From the NCBI RefSeq assembly GCF_040222815.1, contig NZ_JAVKCH010000057.1, positions 506,257 to 570,256 of the forward strand: DNA of 64,000 nucleotides. Direction: 5' to 3'. This DNA comes from Imperialibacter sp040222815. GTDB taxonomy: Bacteria; Bacteroidota; Bacteroidia; Cytophagales; Cyclobacteriaceae. Each line of letters begins with the position of its first letter. Within the stretch, counting starts at the first letter, position 1. Below are positions 16,390 through 24,819 of the stretch, in pieces. The position numbers were made by a program, and so were the translations under genes. The notes beneath the pieces are model-generated. The model made no database searches. It was not told the DNA's origin and was given only the letters and a program-made list of their open reading frames with translations.

Positions 16390-16971
16390 CTAGAATTTTA
16401 CCTCAGGCGCTTTTTCTGCACCCTCAGAAGCTTCAAAATAGCCTTTTTTATCGAACCCAAACAAACCGGCTGTAATGTTGCCTGGAAACCTCCGTATGGT
16501 TGTATTGTAAGCCTGAACTACTTCATTGAATTTTTTTCTTTCAACAGCAATCCTGTTTTCGGTGCCCTCAAGTTGAGCTTGTAACTCGAGAAAGTTTTGA
16601 TTGGCTTTCAAGTCAGGATAACGCTCGACCACTACCATCAGTCGGCTAAGCGCTGAACCAAGCCCGTCCTGTGCTTGCTGAAACTGCTGCATCCCTTCAG
16701 GAGACAAATTGTCGGCACTAATAGTTGTAGAAGTTGCCTTTGCCCGGGCCTCTACTACCTGCGTAAGGGTTTCTTTTTCGAAATCAGCATAGCCCTTTAC
16801 CGTATTCACCAGGTTGGGAATAAGATCGGCCCTTCTTTGATAAACATTTTCCACCTGCGACCATTGGCCACTAACACCTTCTTCAAGGCTGACCATCTTG
16901 TTATAGCCACAGGATGAAGCCAAACCAACAATTACAACCAGCAATACAACAGCAATAAGTATTTTCTTCAT
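16390..16971 (-). CDS. lemA: LemA family protein
   Basis: A 193-residue protein with one N-terminal membrane segment that also reads as a lipoprotein signal (GLASSC). A long helical coiled-coil domain contains the LemA signature (YNKMVSLEEGVSGQWSQVENVYQRRADLIPNLV) and the conserved YPDLKANQNFLELQ. LemA proteins are small envelope proteins with an outward-facing helical bundle; biochemical role is unknown. First gene of the lemA-TPM-TPM operon. Divergent from the lipoprotein gene at 17044 with a 72-base spacer. Confidence 0.95.
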   Translation of the reverse strand: MKKILIAVVLLVVIVGLASSCGYNKMVSLEEGVSGQWSQVENVYQRRADLIPNLVNTVKGYADFEKETLTQVVEARAKATSTTISADNLSPEGMQQFQQAQDGLGSALSRLMVVVERYPDLKANQNFLELQAQLEGTENRIAVERKKFNEVVQAYNTTIRRFPGNITAGLFGFDKKGYFEASEGAEKAPEVKF

Positions 16972-17043
16972 TGTTTAATAATTATAAGGCGGAAAACTAA
17001 TCAGAGAGACATTTGTGTTCAAAGGAAGCACTATTCTTACCAA

Positions 17044-17589
17044 ATGAAAAATGTATTGACCTTAGTAGGGGGTGTATTTTTTCTACTAGCATGTAACGTT
17101 GACAAGGGCAAAAAAGTTGATGTGGAGAAACTCGACTTTAAAACGACCGATCGTTCCGAACTCTTTTTCAAGAACATGCGGCAGTCTGCCTACACCACAA
17201 TGGAAGAGCAGGAAGCCGGCGTTTACCTCTATACTCACAAGACATGGGATAGGGACTCGTTATCCCCGCTGATCCCAACTATCGTGTTCAATTGGCGACA
17301 GGACAGGGCCTATTTGATGCTTAATTGGTCAGAGGAGTGGAGTGCCCTAAATGAAATCGATATTACGGTCAGCAGTGATTCTTTGCCTGATTACCGCATC
17401 ACCTATGCAGAAGGTAATATGCGGGACCAACTAAGCTTTTCAGCCAACCTTTATAACGCTACGATAGATGGGGGTAGATTTGTGCTGCGACAGGATGGAG
17501 AGGAAACGCCGCTTTTTGTGTCTGACGAAAAAAGAGAAGCGTTTAGGGTAACGCTGTATGATTATCTCAGGCTTACGGGGTGGTTTTGA
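17044..17589 (+). CDS. Hypothetical lipoprotein
   Basis: A 181-residue protein with a lipoprotein signal (FFLLAC; Cys17). The mature part alternates charged loops and strands (TIVFNWRQDRAYLMLNW, ALNEIDITVSSD) and looks like a single beta-sandwich-type domain. It was not recognised. No membrane segment apart from the signal is seen. It stands alone between the divergent lemA operon and the channel gene, with a weak hairpin behind it. Confidence 0.75.
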   Translation: MKNVLTLVGGVFFLLACNVDKGKKVDVEKLDFKTTDRSELFFKNMRQSAYTTMEEQEAGVYLYTHKTWDRDSLSPLIPTIVFNWRQDRAYLMLNWSEEWSALNEIDITVSSDSLPDYRITYAEGNMRDQLSFSANLYNATIDGGRFVLRQDGEETPLFVSDEKREAFRVTLYDYLRLTGWF

Positions 17590-17594
17590 GCTCA

Positions 17595-17617
17595 CCTTCA
17601 GCAGTTGGAAGGCTTTT
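17595..17617 (+). terminator. Weak hairpin terminator
   Basis: CCTTC (17595-17599) pairs with GAAGG (17608-17612), followed by CTTTTATT. Short stem, so low strength. Confidence 0.4.
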
Positions 17618-17719
17618 ATTCGTCAATTACTTTCATACTCAATCAGTAAATTCGTTGTGATCACTTTATGGGCAAAGGTGTTTTATCCCAAATATATCCG
17701 GTAATTGAAAGGTTTATGC

Positions 17720-17749
17720 TTTACTATACTGGTAAATTAGATAATTTTG
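17720..17749 (+). promoter_or_regulatory. Promoter of the CASTOR/POLLUX-type channel gene
   Basis: TAATTTTG at 17742-17749 matches the -7 consensus TAnnTTTG. TTT at 17720-17722 lies 19 bases upstream, close to the -33 TTTG. Leader of about 45 bases to the ATG at 17800. Confidence 0.5.
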
Positions 17750-17799
17750 TTTCCATCGACGAAATGGAAATTTTTTTTTGAGTTGTTTAAACCCTATTA

Positions 17800-19704
17800 A
17801 TGAATAACGAATCAACCAAGGCCCGGCTGAAATACGCATTTGATAATTTCATGTCCGCAGGCTCTACCAAGCTTATTTCGTACCTGGGCTTGGTGGCATT
17901 GCTTCTGGTTTTGATGTTCGCCACTATTCTGTATTTGGCCAATATTCACCCCGATGAGGTAACCAGGCTCAACTTTCTCGATACCTTCTGGACCAGCCTG
18001 ATGCACGTGCTGGATCCCGGTACGATTGGCGAGCATGATGGCCACTGGGACTTCCGGATTTTCATGTTCCTGGTTACGCTGCTTGGTATTGTCATCCTCA
18101 GTATCCTGATTGGTTTGATTTCCAATGGAATTATGGACAAACTGGATCAGCTAAGAAAGGGTCGTTCGTTCGTAATGGAGCAGGATCATGTGCTCATTCT
18201 GGGCTGGTCTTCAAAAATATTCACCATCATTCCAGAGCTTATCATCGCTAACGAAAACCAGAAGAACCCTAAGATTGTGATCCTGGCTGACAAGGACAAG
18301 GTGTTGATGGAAGACGAGATAAAGGACAAAATTGGCAACACCAAGAACACCAAGATCATTTGCAGAACTGGTAACCCGATCGACTTGCATGACCTTGAGA
18401 TAGGCAACCCTGTGAACTCAAAGTCTATCATTATTCTGGATAAAGAGAACGAGAATTCGGACAGTCAAATTATCAAAACCATCCTGGCTATCATTTCCAG
18501 TCCACACAGAAGGCAGGCCCCGTATCATATCACTGCTGAAATAGAAAACAAAAGGAACTTTGAGGTAGCAAAAATGGTAGGCAAGGACGAGGTAGAGCTG
18601 ATCCTTTCCGACGACTTTGTGTCTAAAATCATGGTGCAAACAAGTCGGCAGTCGGGGCTGTCGGTTGTTTATATCGAGCTAATGGATTTTGGCGGCGATG
18701 AAATCTATTTTGTGGAGGAGCCGAAGCTGGTCGGCAAGACTTTCAGGGAGGCTATTTTCAGTTACGAAGACTCAGCCATCATCGGCATACAGTTCGCTTC
18801 CGATAACCACGTGGAGGTAAATCCACCAATGAGTACCGTCATTCAGCCTGGCGACTTAATGATTGGAGTAACCGAAGACGATGACACAATGATTGTGTCT
18901 AATCGCACAAATTTCAATTTGGAAGAGGGCTCAATAAGAACGACCGAAGTGGATGTTACCCACGCCGAGACAATTTTGCTGATTGGCTGGAATAATAGGG
19001 CCAAAACAATTATTCAGGAGTTGGACAACTATGTGCAGCCTGGATCTTCCATTAAAATAATCTCGAAGTTTGACGATGCGGTAGCGCCAATAGAGAAGCT
19101 AAAGAAGACAGTGAGCAACCTCACTCTTGAGTTTGAAATGGTTGACACTACGGACAGAGCAGTTTTGGAGACACAGAAATGTCAGACATTCGACTACATT
19201 ATGCTGCTGTGCTATCAGGAGTACTACCCCATTCAGGAAGCGGATGCCCAAACACTAATTACCCTGCTTCACCTGCGTAATATTTCTTCCAGTTCTCCAC
19301 GAAAAATGAACATTGTGTCGGAAATGCTCGACATGAGAAACAGGCAGCTGGCAGATATTACCAGTGCCGACGATTTTATAGTTAGTGATAAACTGCTGAG
19401 TTTATTGATGACTCAGGTAGCTGAGAACAAGTACCTGATGAGGGTTTTTGAGGATCTTTTTGACGCAGACGGTTCTGAGATTTACATAAAACCGGTTACA
19501 GATTATATCAATGTAGATAAGCCGGTGAACTTCTACACGATTCTGGAGTCGGCCGCCAGAAAGAATGAAGTAGCTATTGGCTACCGGAAAATTTCCGATG
19601 CCAGAAATGCCACCCAGGGCTACGGGGTAGTGGTTAACCCAAAGAAATCTGATCTGATTACCTTTTCCAGTAAGGACAAGATAATCGTGCTGTCAGAAGA
19701 CTAG
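17800..19704 (+). CDS. CASTOR/POLLUX-type ion channel with two RCK/TrkA-N regions
   Basis: A 634-residue protein. Two or three membrane helices (about 25-50 and 85-110) surround a pore-like segment FWTSLMHVLDPGTIGEH, and SFVMEQDHVLILGWSSK begins the first nucleotide-binding-like RCK domain. A second RCK-like unit starts at about residue 385 (ETILLIGWNNRAKTIIQELD). This matches the CASTOR/POLLUX (DMI1) family, known in plants as nuclear cation channels, with bacterial relatives of unknown physiology. The filter sequence differs from K+ channel TVGYG, so ion selectivity cannot be stated. Its stop abuts the stop of the small convergent gene at 19705. Confidence 0.88.
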   Translation: MNNESTKARLKYAFDNFMSAGSTKLISYLGLVALLLVLMFATILYLANIHPDEVTRLNFLDTFWTSLMHVLDPGTIGEHDGHWDFRIFMFLVTLLGIVILSILIGLISNGIMDKLDQLRKGRSFVMEQDHVLILGWSSKIFTIIPELIIANENQKNPKIVILADKDKVLMEDEIKDKIGNTKNTKIICRTGNPIDLHDLEIGNPVNSKSIIILDKENENSDSQIIKTILAIISSPHRRQAPYHITAEIENKRNFEVAKMVGKDEVELILSDDFVSKIMVQTSRQSGLSVVYIELMDFGGDEIYFVEEPKLVGKTFREAIFSYEDSAIIGIQFASDNHVEVNPPMSTVIQPGDLMIGVTEDDDTMIVSNRTNFNLEEGSIRTTEVDVTHAETILLIGWNNRAKTIIQELDNYVQPGSSIKIISKFDDAVAPIEKLKKTVSNLTLEFEMVDTTDRAVLETQKCQTFDYIMLLCYQEYYPIQEADAQTLITLLHLRNISSSSPRKMNIVSEMLDMRNRQLADITSADDFIVSDKLLSLLMTQVAENKYLMRVFEDLFDADGSEIYIKPVTDYINVDKPVNFYTILESAARKNEVAIGYRKISDARNATQGYGVVVNPKKSDLITFSSKDKIIVLSED

Positions 19705-19890
19705 CTAAGCAAACGCCTCATTCTTCAGGGCCAGCCTGATTTCTTTTAGCGCCTGGCTCTTTAGCCTTGCTTTGACTCGCTGATCATTTAGTTGCAGTTC
19801 TGAGATGTACTCAAGCACATCTTTTTGCTGATCTGTCTTTAGGTTCTCCACCGAGTGAAGAATTTCCGATTGTAGATTACTCAGTTGCAT
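19705..19890 (-). CDS. Small antitoxin-like protein, 61 aa
   Basis: A short, mostly helical protein: NLQSEILHSVENLKTDQQKDVLEYIS, then KARLKSQALKEIRLAL. Its two-helix layout with a C-terminal arginine/lysine-rich helix recalls antitoxins that neutralise RelE/ParE toxins, but no toxin gene lies on either side. It may be an orphan antitoxin, a small regulator, or another helical protein. Coding status is supported by directly abutting the stop of the channel gene and by codon use like its neighbours; function is not assigned. Confidence 0.55.
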   Translation of the reverse strand: MQLSNLQSEILHSVENLKTDQQKDVLEYISELQLNDQRVKARLKSQALKEIRLALKNEAFA

Positions 19891-20123
19891 GATTTGGTAT
19901 AATTAGCTACTGTAAATAACGTAACACAGCGTAACTTGTTCATTACTATTCTATTACCCTATCATTACAGATGTAATATTTCTGCCATAATCGCTGAAAA
20001 GAGAGACTGCTTTCCGTATCAGAAAAGCTCTGATTCTGAGTGTGTAGCTAATCTTGGATCAAGCAGAAAACCTGAGGGATAAAACTCAAAAGGAACGTTA
20101 TTCGATTCAGCAAATAGGAGGCA

Positions 20124-20177
20124 ATAAAAAAGCAAAACTGGTTCAATGCATCTCGCTTGGACCTTTTGCTTTTTTAT
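20124..20177. terminator. Long A/T-flanked hairpin, probably bidirectional terminator
   Basis: Fourteen bases (20124-20137, ATAAAAAAGCAAAA) pair perfectly with 20164-20177, and five further pairs (GGTTC with GGACC, including one G-T) follow after a two-base bulge. Both arms have A/T tracts, so transcripts from either side would end with a U-rich tail. It would terminate the minus-strand DUF6909-like gene that ends at 20234. Confidence 0.75.
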
Positions 20178-20212
20178 GCTAGCACAAAATACCAATGCCA
20201 AAAATCAATCCC

Positions 20213-20233
20213 CCCAGAAATACAGATTGATCC
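20213..20233. repeat. Dispersed 21-base element, copy 1
   Basis: Shares 20 of 21 bases with 25017-25037, including the core ATACAGATTGATCC. It abuts the stop codon of the minus-strand gene at 20234 and lies 35 bases from a terminator hairpin. Weaker similarity continues for about 25 bases toward the hairpin. Confidence 0.6.
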
Positions 20234-21940
20234 CTAATCTTCCTGTTGAAAGATTTTGTTGATAATGGCAGTGGTGATCAGGTAGGTAGGTTTCACTCCC
20301 ACGAGGCCCAGACTTCCCGAAGCCAGTGTGTTGCCCGTTACCAAAGGATTGTCAGATGCGTAGTAGGCGTACCTTAGTACCACATCTCTGCTAATACTGT
20401 TGCGGATAATTGCGTGTGACTGAATAGCTTTCTGATAGTGCGCACCCTCCATTTCCAGTCCAATGGCATTCCACGAGGAGCTTTCGAAGTATTCCAGCAC
20501 TTCCTTGTTTTGAAGAGAGGTGCCAAGCACGGTGATCATAGGCCCTTCACAAACATATAACCCCTTTGCGTGGAAGTCGCTGGCCTTGAAATCATTGACA
20601 ATGGGGTAATTGTCCGCAGTGCCTTCGAACACATGGGCTGTGGGAATCATAATGTCTCCTTTGCCTCCCTGCAATATGCCCGCCTTGCCCATGATATTGA
20701 TTGAAGCCACCCTGATCGAAATTTGATCGTTTTCCTCCAGCGGTTTCAACAGCTCATCCATGATCTCGTAGGCCTGCTCGCCAAAGGCGTAATCGAAAAC
20801 AATCAGCACTGGTTTCTTGCTCTTGGCCTTTGTCAGGTCTGCTTTAATCTCTGTGGGAAGGAGATCAAAGTTGATTTTAGCGGTATCGATTACCTGAGCA
20901 GAGATGTTGGTTCCGTTGCTGTCTTTGATAAGGTGGAGGCCATTTTTGGAAGCAAACGCTTCCACCCGGTCATTGAGCTCTTTGTTTTTCGGGTCGCTTA
21001 GCATAAGTGCTACATCTTCCAGGCTTTGCTTCTTGCGTTCCGATTCTTTTAAGGCAGCAAAGCTGTAAAGAGTGTTGAGGAAACTATGAAGGTTGGCGCT
21101 GATGACGTGGATGGGTCGGTCGAGCAGCTTTGCCTTTATCAGGTATTTGTTGATTTGCTGCGACCAGCGCTCACCGTACATGTGGTGTCCAATGCGCTGG
21201 CGGAGGGTGGGAGAAAACGAAATTTCGATGGTTTTGCTTTCCTGTTTTTCACGAATGATCAGGGTTCCCAGCCAGTAGACAATGTGAAACAGCCCATTGT
21301 TATTCGACTTGGACGACTGTAGGCGCATAACAGCCGCCTTTGTTTCCTCGTAGGTTCTACCCAGTAATGTCGACAGGTAAGTGAAGGCAAGCTCCTTGCT
21401 TTTTCCTTTCAAATCCTGCTCACTGGTGACCAACCTTTCCAGTGCGAGCCATTCTTTTCTTAGCTTACCACCCCCGTCATAGGCATGCTCTTTAATTTTC
21501 TCCGCTTCATGGTACATAAAGGTAAGGTGAGTGAGAATGTCGTAAATCTCACTTCTGCCTCTGGTTACCTCAATGAACATTTGCTCGTCGTCAATCCGAT
21601 AGCAGTTCCTCTTTCTCGCATGAGGAATGAGTACTTCAAAGCCAGATTTGTGATAACCTTCTTCTGAGATCAGCCGGATAAAACGACACTCCTCTATCCC
21701 CTTTGGAAGTCGTTCGATCACATATACCAGGCCGTCCAGCTCAACTTTTGAGGGGTCATTCATTGAGCCATAAATTTCCGGTCGGAGGGTGAGCAGTGAG
21801 TCGGTAAGCTGCTGACCAGACGCCCCCGAAGGCTTGTAGATGCCACTGTTGAACAGGTGGCGCATTTCGATATAAACTCTTTCAATAGCAGCCCTCGACT
21901 CCTGGGCTTTGGTTAGTTCAATGGGGTGGTGAAGCGACAT
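20234..21940 (-). CDS. DUF6909-like protein with nucleoside-phosphorylase-like C-terminus
   Basis: A 568-residue cytosolic protein typical of Bacteroidota and here identified, from memory, with DUF6909. The N-terminal about 350 residues are helical and unassigned. The C-terminal part (about 370-560) reads VLIVFDYAFGEQAYEIMDELL, then IMGKAGILQGGKGDIMIPT, and NAIGLEMEGAHYQKAI. The GLEMEGA motif and preceding phosphate-loop-like segment resemble the purine/uridine phosphorylase (PNP/MTAN) fold, where the Glu contacts the ribose. Whether it is catalytic is unknown. The gene stands alone, divergent from gdhA, and ends at the bidirectional terminator. Confidence 0.7.
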   Translation of the reverse strand: MSLHHPIELTKAQESRAAIERVYIEMRHLFNSGIYKPSGASGQQLTDSLLTLRPEIYGSMNDPSKVELDGLVYVIERLPKGIEECRFIRLISEEGYHKSGFEVLIPHARKRNCYRIDDEQMFIEVTRGRSEIYDILTHLTFMYHEAEKIKEHAYDGGGKLRKEWLALERLVTSEQDLKGKSKELAFTYLSTLLGRTYEETKAAVMRLQSSKSNNNGLFHIVYWLGTLIIREKQESKTIEISFSPTLRQRIGHHMYGERWSQQINKYLIKAKLLDRPIHVISANLHSFLNTLYSFAALKESERKKQSLEDVALMLSDPKNKELNDRVEAFASKNGLHLIKDSNGTNISAQVIDTAKINFDLLPTEIKADLTKAKSKKPVLIVFDYAFGEQAYEIMDELLKPLEENDQISIRVASINIMGKAGILQGGKGDIMIPTAHVFEGTADNYPIVNDFKASDFHAKGLYVCEGPMITVLGTSLQNKEVLEYFESSSWNAIGLEMEGAHYQKAIQSHAIIRNSISRDVVLRYAYYASDNPLVTGNTLASGSLGLVGVKPTYLITTAIINKIFQQED

Positions 21941-22049
21941 TTTTTACGTTTCACACAAAAATAACCATTTACTTTCAAATGACCACTGTGACAGGCAACG
22001 ACAAACTGAATGGGGTTCTGTGAAGGCGGTTTTTTCTGCTGAGTTTACG

Positions 22050-22080
22050 TTTGTCACTGAAAACTTTTATATTAATTTTT
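22050..22080 (+). promoter_or_regulatory. Promoter of gdhA
   Basis: TTTG at 22050-22053, a 19-base spacer, and TAATTTTT at 22073-22080 match the Bacteroidota -33/-7 pattern with one mismatch in the final position. It lies 31 bases before the ATG. Confidence 0.6.
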
Positions 22081-22111
22081 TGAGATCAATCAACACCTAA
22101 AAAAAAGAGAC

Positions 22112-23455
22112 ATGAACCACACTGCTTTAGTATCCGCATTTATGGAAAGAACTGCAGCAAAAAACCCCGGAGAGAAGGAATTCCTGCAAGCTGTATTGGA
22201 ATTTGCCGAGGTGATAGTTCCTTTTGTGGAGGAGCATTCTGTGTACAAAAAGGCCAAAATTTTGGAGAGGATGGTGGAGCCAGAGCGAGTGGTGATTTTC
22301 AGGGTGCCCTGGTTGGACGACAAAGGGGAGATTCAAGTGAACCGAGGGTTCAGGATACAAATGAATTCTGCTATTGGGCCATACAAAGGTGGTTTGAGGT
22401 TTCACCCCTCGGTCAACCTGAGCATACTTAAATTTCTGGCGTTCGAGCAGGTATTTAAAAACAGTCTTACAACCCTTCCGCTGGGCGGGGGTAAGGGTGG
22501 CTCCGACTTCGACCCCAAGGGAAAAAGCGACAATGAGGTGATGAAGTTTTGCCAAAGCTTCATGACTGAGCTTTGCAGGCATATCGGCCAGTTCACGGAT
22601 GTGCCGGCAGGCGATATCGGCGTAGGTGCCAGGGAAATAGGCTTCCTTTTTGGGCAATACAAGAAAATAACCAATGAGTTTACGGGCGTGCTCACAGGCA
22701 AGTCGCTGAACTATGGCGGCAGCCTGATCAGGCCTGAAGCGACTGGCTACGGCTGCGTCTACTTCAGCGACGAAGCGCTGCGGCACCACGGTCATGAGAT
22801 AGCAGGCAAAACGGCTGTCGTTTCTGGCTCGGGAAATGTAGCTCAGTTTACCACCGAAAAACTTATTGAGCTTGGCGCAAAAGTTGTGACGGTGTCAGAC
22901 TCTTCTGGTTTTGTTTACGATAAAGCTGGCATTGACGCAGAGAAACTCGATTTTATTAAGGACCTGAAAAATGTAAGAAGGGGCAGGATAAAAGAATATG
23001 CTGACAAGTTCAAGGCGGAGTTTCACGAGGGCAAGACGCCATGGGGAATAAAGTGCGATATAGCATACCCTTGTGCCACTCAAAATGAGCTTGACGAAGA
23101 TGACGCCAAAACATTGGTGAAGAATGGAGTGATTGGCGTTTTTGAAGGAGCCAATATGCCCACTACCCCCGAAGCCATGCACTTTCTGAGGAACAAGGAT
23201 GTGCTGTTTTCGCCTGGTAAGGCATCTAATGCTGGCGGTGTGGGAACATCCGGACTGGAGATGGCACAAAACTCCCAACGGCTGTCATGGACGAGGGACG
23301 AAGTGGACTACAGGCTTAAAATTATTATGAAAAGTATTCATGAAAACTGTGTTAACCACGGTGCTGGCAGCAAGATTGTTGACTACGTGAAGGGTGCCAA
23401 TATCGCAGGGTTCAGAAAGGTAGCGGACGCCATGCTACAGCAGGGAGTTGTATAG
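22112..23455 (+). CDS. gdhA: NADP-type glutamate dehydrogenase
   Basis: Interconverts 2-oxoglutarate plus ammonia and glutamate, a main ammonium-assimilation route. The 447-residue length equals that of E. coli GdhA. Diagnostic segments are RVQ-like N-terminal GFRIQMNSAIGPYKGGLRFH, the active-site region PLGGGKGGSDFDPKGKSD, DVPAGDIGVGAREIGF, and the nucleotide-binding motif VSGSGNVAQ. CPATQNE-type segment CATQNELDEDDA and the C-terminal GANIAGF are also present. A clear promoter precedes it; a 32-base imperfect hairpin but no T-tract terminator follows. Confidence 0.98.
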   Translation: MNHTALVSAFMERTAAKNPGEKEFLQAVLEFAEVIVPFVEEHSVYKKAKILERMVEPERVVIFRVPWLDDKGEIQVNRGFRIQMNSAIGPYKGGLRFHPSVNLSILKFLAFEQVFKNSLTTLPLGGGKGGSDFDPKGKSDNEVMKFCQSFMTELCRHIGQFTDVPAGDIGVGAREIGFLFGQYKKITNEFTGVLTGKSLNYGGSLIRPEATGYGCVYFSDEALRHHGHEIAGKTAVVSGSGNVAQFTTEKLIELGAKVVTVSDSSGFVYDKAGIDAEKLDFIKDLKNVRRGRIKEYADKFKAEFHEGKTPWGIKCDIAYPCATQNELDEDDAKTLVKNGVIGVFEGANMPTTPEAMHFLRNKDVLFSPGKASNAGGVGTSGLEMAQNSQRLSWTRDEVDYRLKIIMKSIHENCVNHGAGSKIVDYVKGANIAGFRKVADAMLQQGVV

Positions 23456-23511
23456 AACAGGTAAGGGCTGGCGATAAATTTAATGAGATTATCAGCCAGT
23501 TAAACTATTTG

Positions 23512-23542
23512 TTGGCGTCAATACAATATTGATCTATATTTG
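23512..23542 (+). promoter_or_regulatory. Promoter of the 35-codon membrane peptide gene
   Basis: TTG at 23512-23514, a 20-base spacer and a perfect TATATTTG at 23535-23542. The ATG follows 25 bases downstream. Confidence 0.6.
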
Positions 23543-23566
23543 GGCTCTCATTAAAATTTCAGAACT

Positions 23567-23674
23567 ATGGCAATGGTAGTTATTATTGGCGTTTTGTTTG
23601 TGTTGGCAATTATTTGCCCCATTATTTTGCCCAACAGCAAAGTGAGCAGCCACAACAAAGACCTGGAAGTATAA
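23567..23674 (+). CDS. Tiny membrane protein, 35 aa
   Basis: A 35-residue open frame: one hydrophobic helix (VVIIGVLFVLAIICPIIL) followed by a polar tail NSKVSSHNKDLEV. A strong promoter lies just upstream and the frame has a normal stop. Proteins this short are missed by most gene finders. Topology suggests a single-pass inner-membrane peptide with a short hydrophilic C-terminus. There is no evidence for toxin activity; a role as a small subunit or regulator is possible. No neighbour overlaps it. Confidence 0.6.
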   Translation: MAMVVIIGVLFVLAIICPIILPNSKVSSHNKDLEV

Positions 23675-23726
23675 CGAGCAGGCTGGCGCCAGCAATTGCA
23701 TCCCGGCAGTTCCCTGGATTTTTGAT

Positions 23727-24434
23727 TTAGTCGATCCTGGGCTGAGTGAAAAGCTTCATTTTGTTTAGTTCAAGGCAGCAGAGCGATCCCATATCCTTTC
23801 TTTCGCCCGAATACACACAACCATTGTCCAGTGGAATCACTGGAAATTCTCTCTCTATTCTTTTTTTCATAATTGCCAATTCTACAGGAAGGTGTCCATG
23901 AACGAGGCGCTTGTTGCTGGCCTTGCGGGCGTCATAGTGAAAAGCCCTCGTGTTGACCATGGCACTGGTATCGTCAAAAATGCTTTTCCTTTCGAAGTTG
24001 AACCCGGCATGTACAAAAAAGGTGGTTTCAGTTTCGTAGTACAGGGGAAGCGAAAGAAGAAAATCTACAAATAGCCGCTTTTCGTCGGCAGAAATGATCT
24101 GATACTCTTCATAACGTTTCATGTTGGCATATTCCGAGGAATCCAGCCAATCGTCGTCGTCTCTCGTGAGAAAGGAGAGGAGGTACTGATCGTGATTGCC
24201 TGCCAGTGGAAGGACTTTGGGAAACCGGCTTTTTAAATCAATGATAAAATTGAGGGTGGCAACAGAAGAGGGACCCTTGTTTACATAGTCACCCAATAAA
24301 AAAAGAGGCGATTGCCCCTTGTAGTCAATTTGATCCAATAAAGCTTTTAGCGTATTGATGCAGCCGTGTATATCGCCAATGGCGTATACTTTTTGCTCAT
24401 TTTCTACAGAAACAAATGAGCCGGATGCACTCAT
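23727..24434 (-). CDS. Metallophosphoesterase, PP2A-like serine/threonine phosphatase family
   Basis: A 235-residue calcineurin-like phosphoesterase. The di-metal motifs are AIGDIHGC, GDYVNKGP (usually GDYVDRGP) and GNHDQYL, and FFVHAGF plus VHGHLP supply the remaining histidines. The Asn-Lys substitution in the second motif keeps the metal-bridging Asp and is found in many bacterial relatives. It could act on phosphoproteins, Ap4A or other phosphoesters. No signal peptide, so cytosolic. The small membrane gene at 24453 lies 18 bases upstream on the same strand and may be co-transcribed. Confidence 0.93.
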   Translation of the reverse strand: MSASGSFVSVENEQKVYAIGDIHGCINTLKALLDQIDYKGQSPLFLLGDYVNKGPSSVATLNFIIDLKSRFPKVLPLAGNHDQYLLSFLTRDDDDWLDSSEYANMKRYEEYQIISADEKRLFVDFLLSLPLYYETETTFFVHAGFNFERKSIFDDTSAMVNTRAFHYDARKASNKRLVHGHLPVELAIMKKRIEREFPVIPLDNGCVYSGERKDMGSLCCLELNKMKLFTQPRID

Positions 24435-24452
24435 TTCTCTGAAAGCAGTGCC

Positions 24453-24587
24453 TTATTTGTGGTTCTTTTCAGCCTTAGCTTTCGTTTTTCTTGCGTTAAC
24501 GAAAAGAAGCGCATTGACAAGAGAGATAAGTCCAATAGCGATGTAAACGAAAAGATCAACACCAGAAGTAACAGCAGGATTAAACAT
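24453..24587 (-). CDS. Small membrane protein, 44 aa
   Basis: A 44-residue frame starting MFNPAVTSGVDLF. One hydrophobic helix (VYIAIGLISLVNALLFV) is followed by a basic tail NARKTKAKAEKNHK, giving an inside-positive C-terminus. A longer reading starting at 24668 has an unlikely N-terminus. A near-consensus -7 box (TATATTCG) lies upstream. It precedes the phosphoesterase gene by 18 bases on the same strand. Not recognised. Confidence 0.5.
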   Translation of the reverse strand: MFNPAVTSGVDLFVYIAIGLISLVNALLFVNARKTKAKAEKNHK

Positions 24588-24805
24588 ATTGCTTTTGTTT
24601 TTTACGTTGCGAATATAATCAGTTTGGCCAGCCGAAAAAACAGCCGTGGGGTAAATAAACGGCTTCACGTTAAAAAAGAGTGACCAATGTGCTCATTTCA
24701 ACGTTTCTGAATATGCTCGGCCTGTGGAAATCATCGTTTTGTTGAAAAAAAGTACACGGGTAATGGCTATACCAAGTAGGGGAAAAATGATTCTTACATC
24801 AGCCC

Positions 24806-24813
24806 TACATTTG
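24806..24813 (+). promoter_or_regulatory. -7 box TACATTTG of the small RNA
   Basis: Perfect TAnnTTTG on the plus strand with no coding sequence downstream before the terminator. Transcription would start at about 24820. No TTTG was found at the -33 spacing. Confidence 0.5.
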
Positions 24814-24819
24814 TATTGT

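Larger units (their letters stand above)
19891..20233. other. Spacer with bidirectional terminator and a copy of a dispersed 21-base element
   Basis: This 343-base region contains the hairpin at 20124-20177 and the 21-base repeat at 20213-20233. The remaining 230 bases hold no recognised gene. A minus-strand reading frame at 20019-20201 crosses the hairpin and is judged not to be a gene. Confidence 0.5.

Noticed and set aside
20019..20201. Minus-strand 60-codon frame in the spacer after the channel gene
   Set aside because: It runs through the bidirectional terminator hairpin and has no plausible domain.
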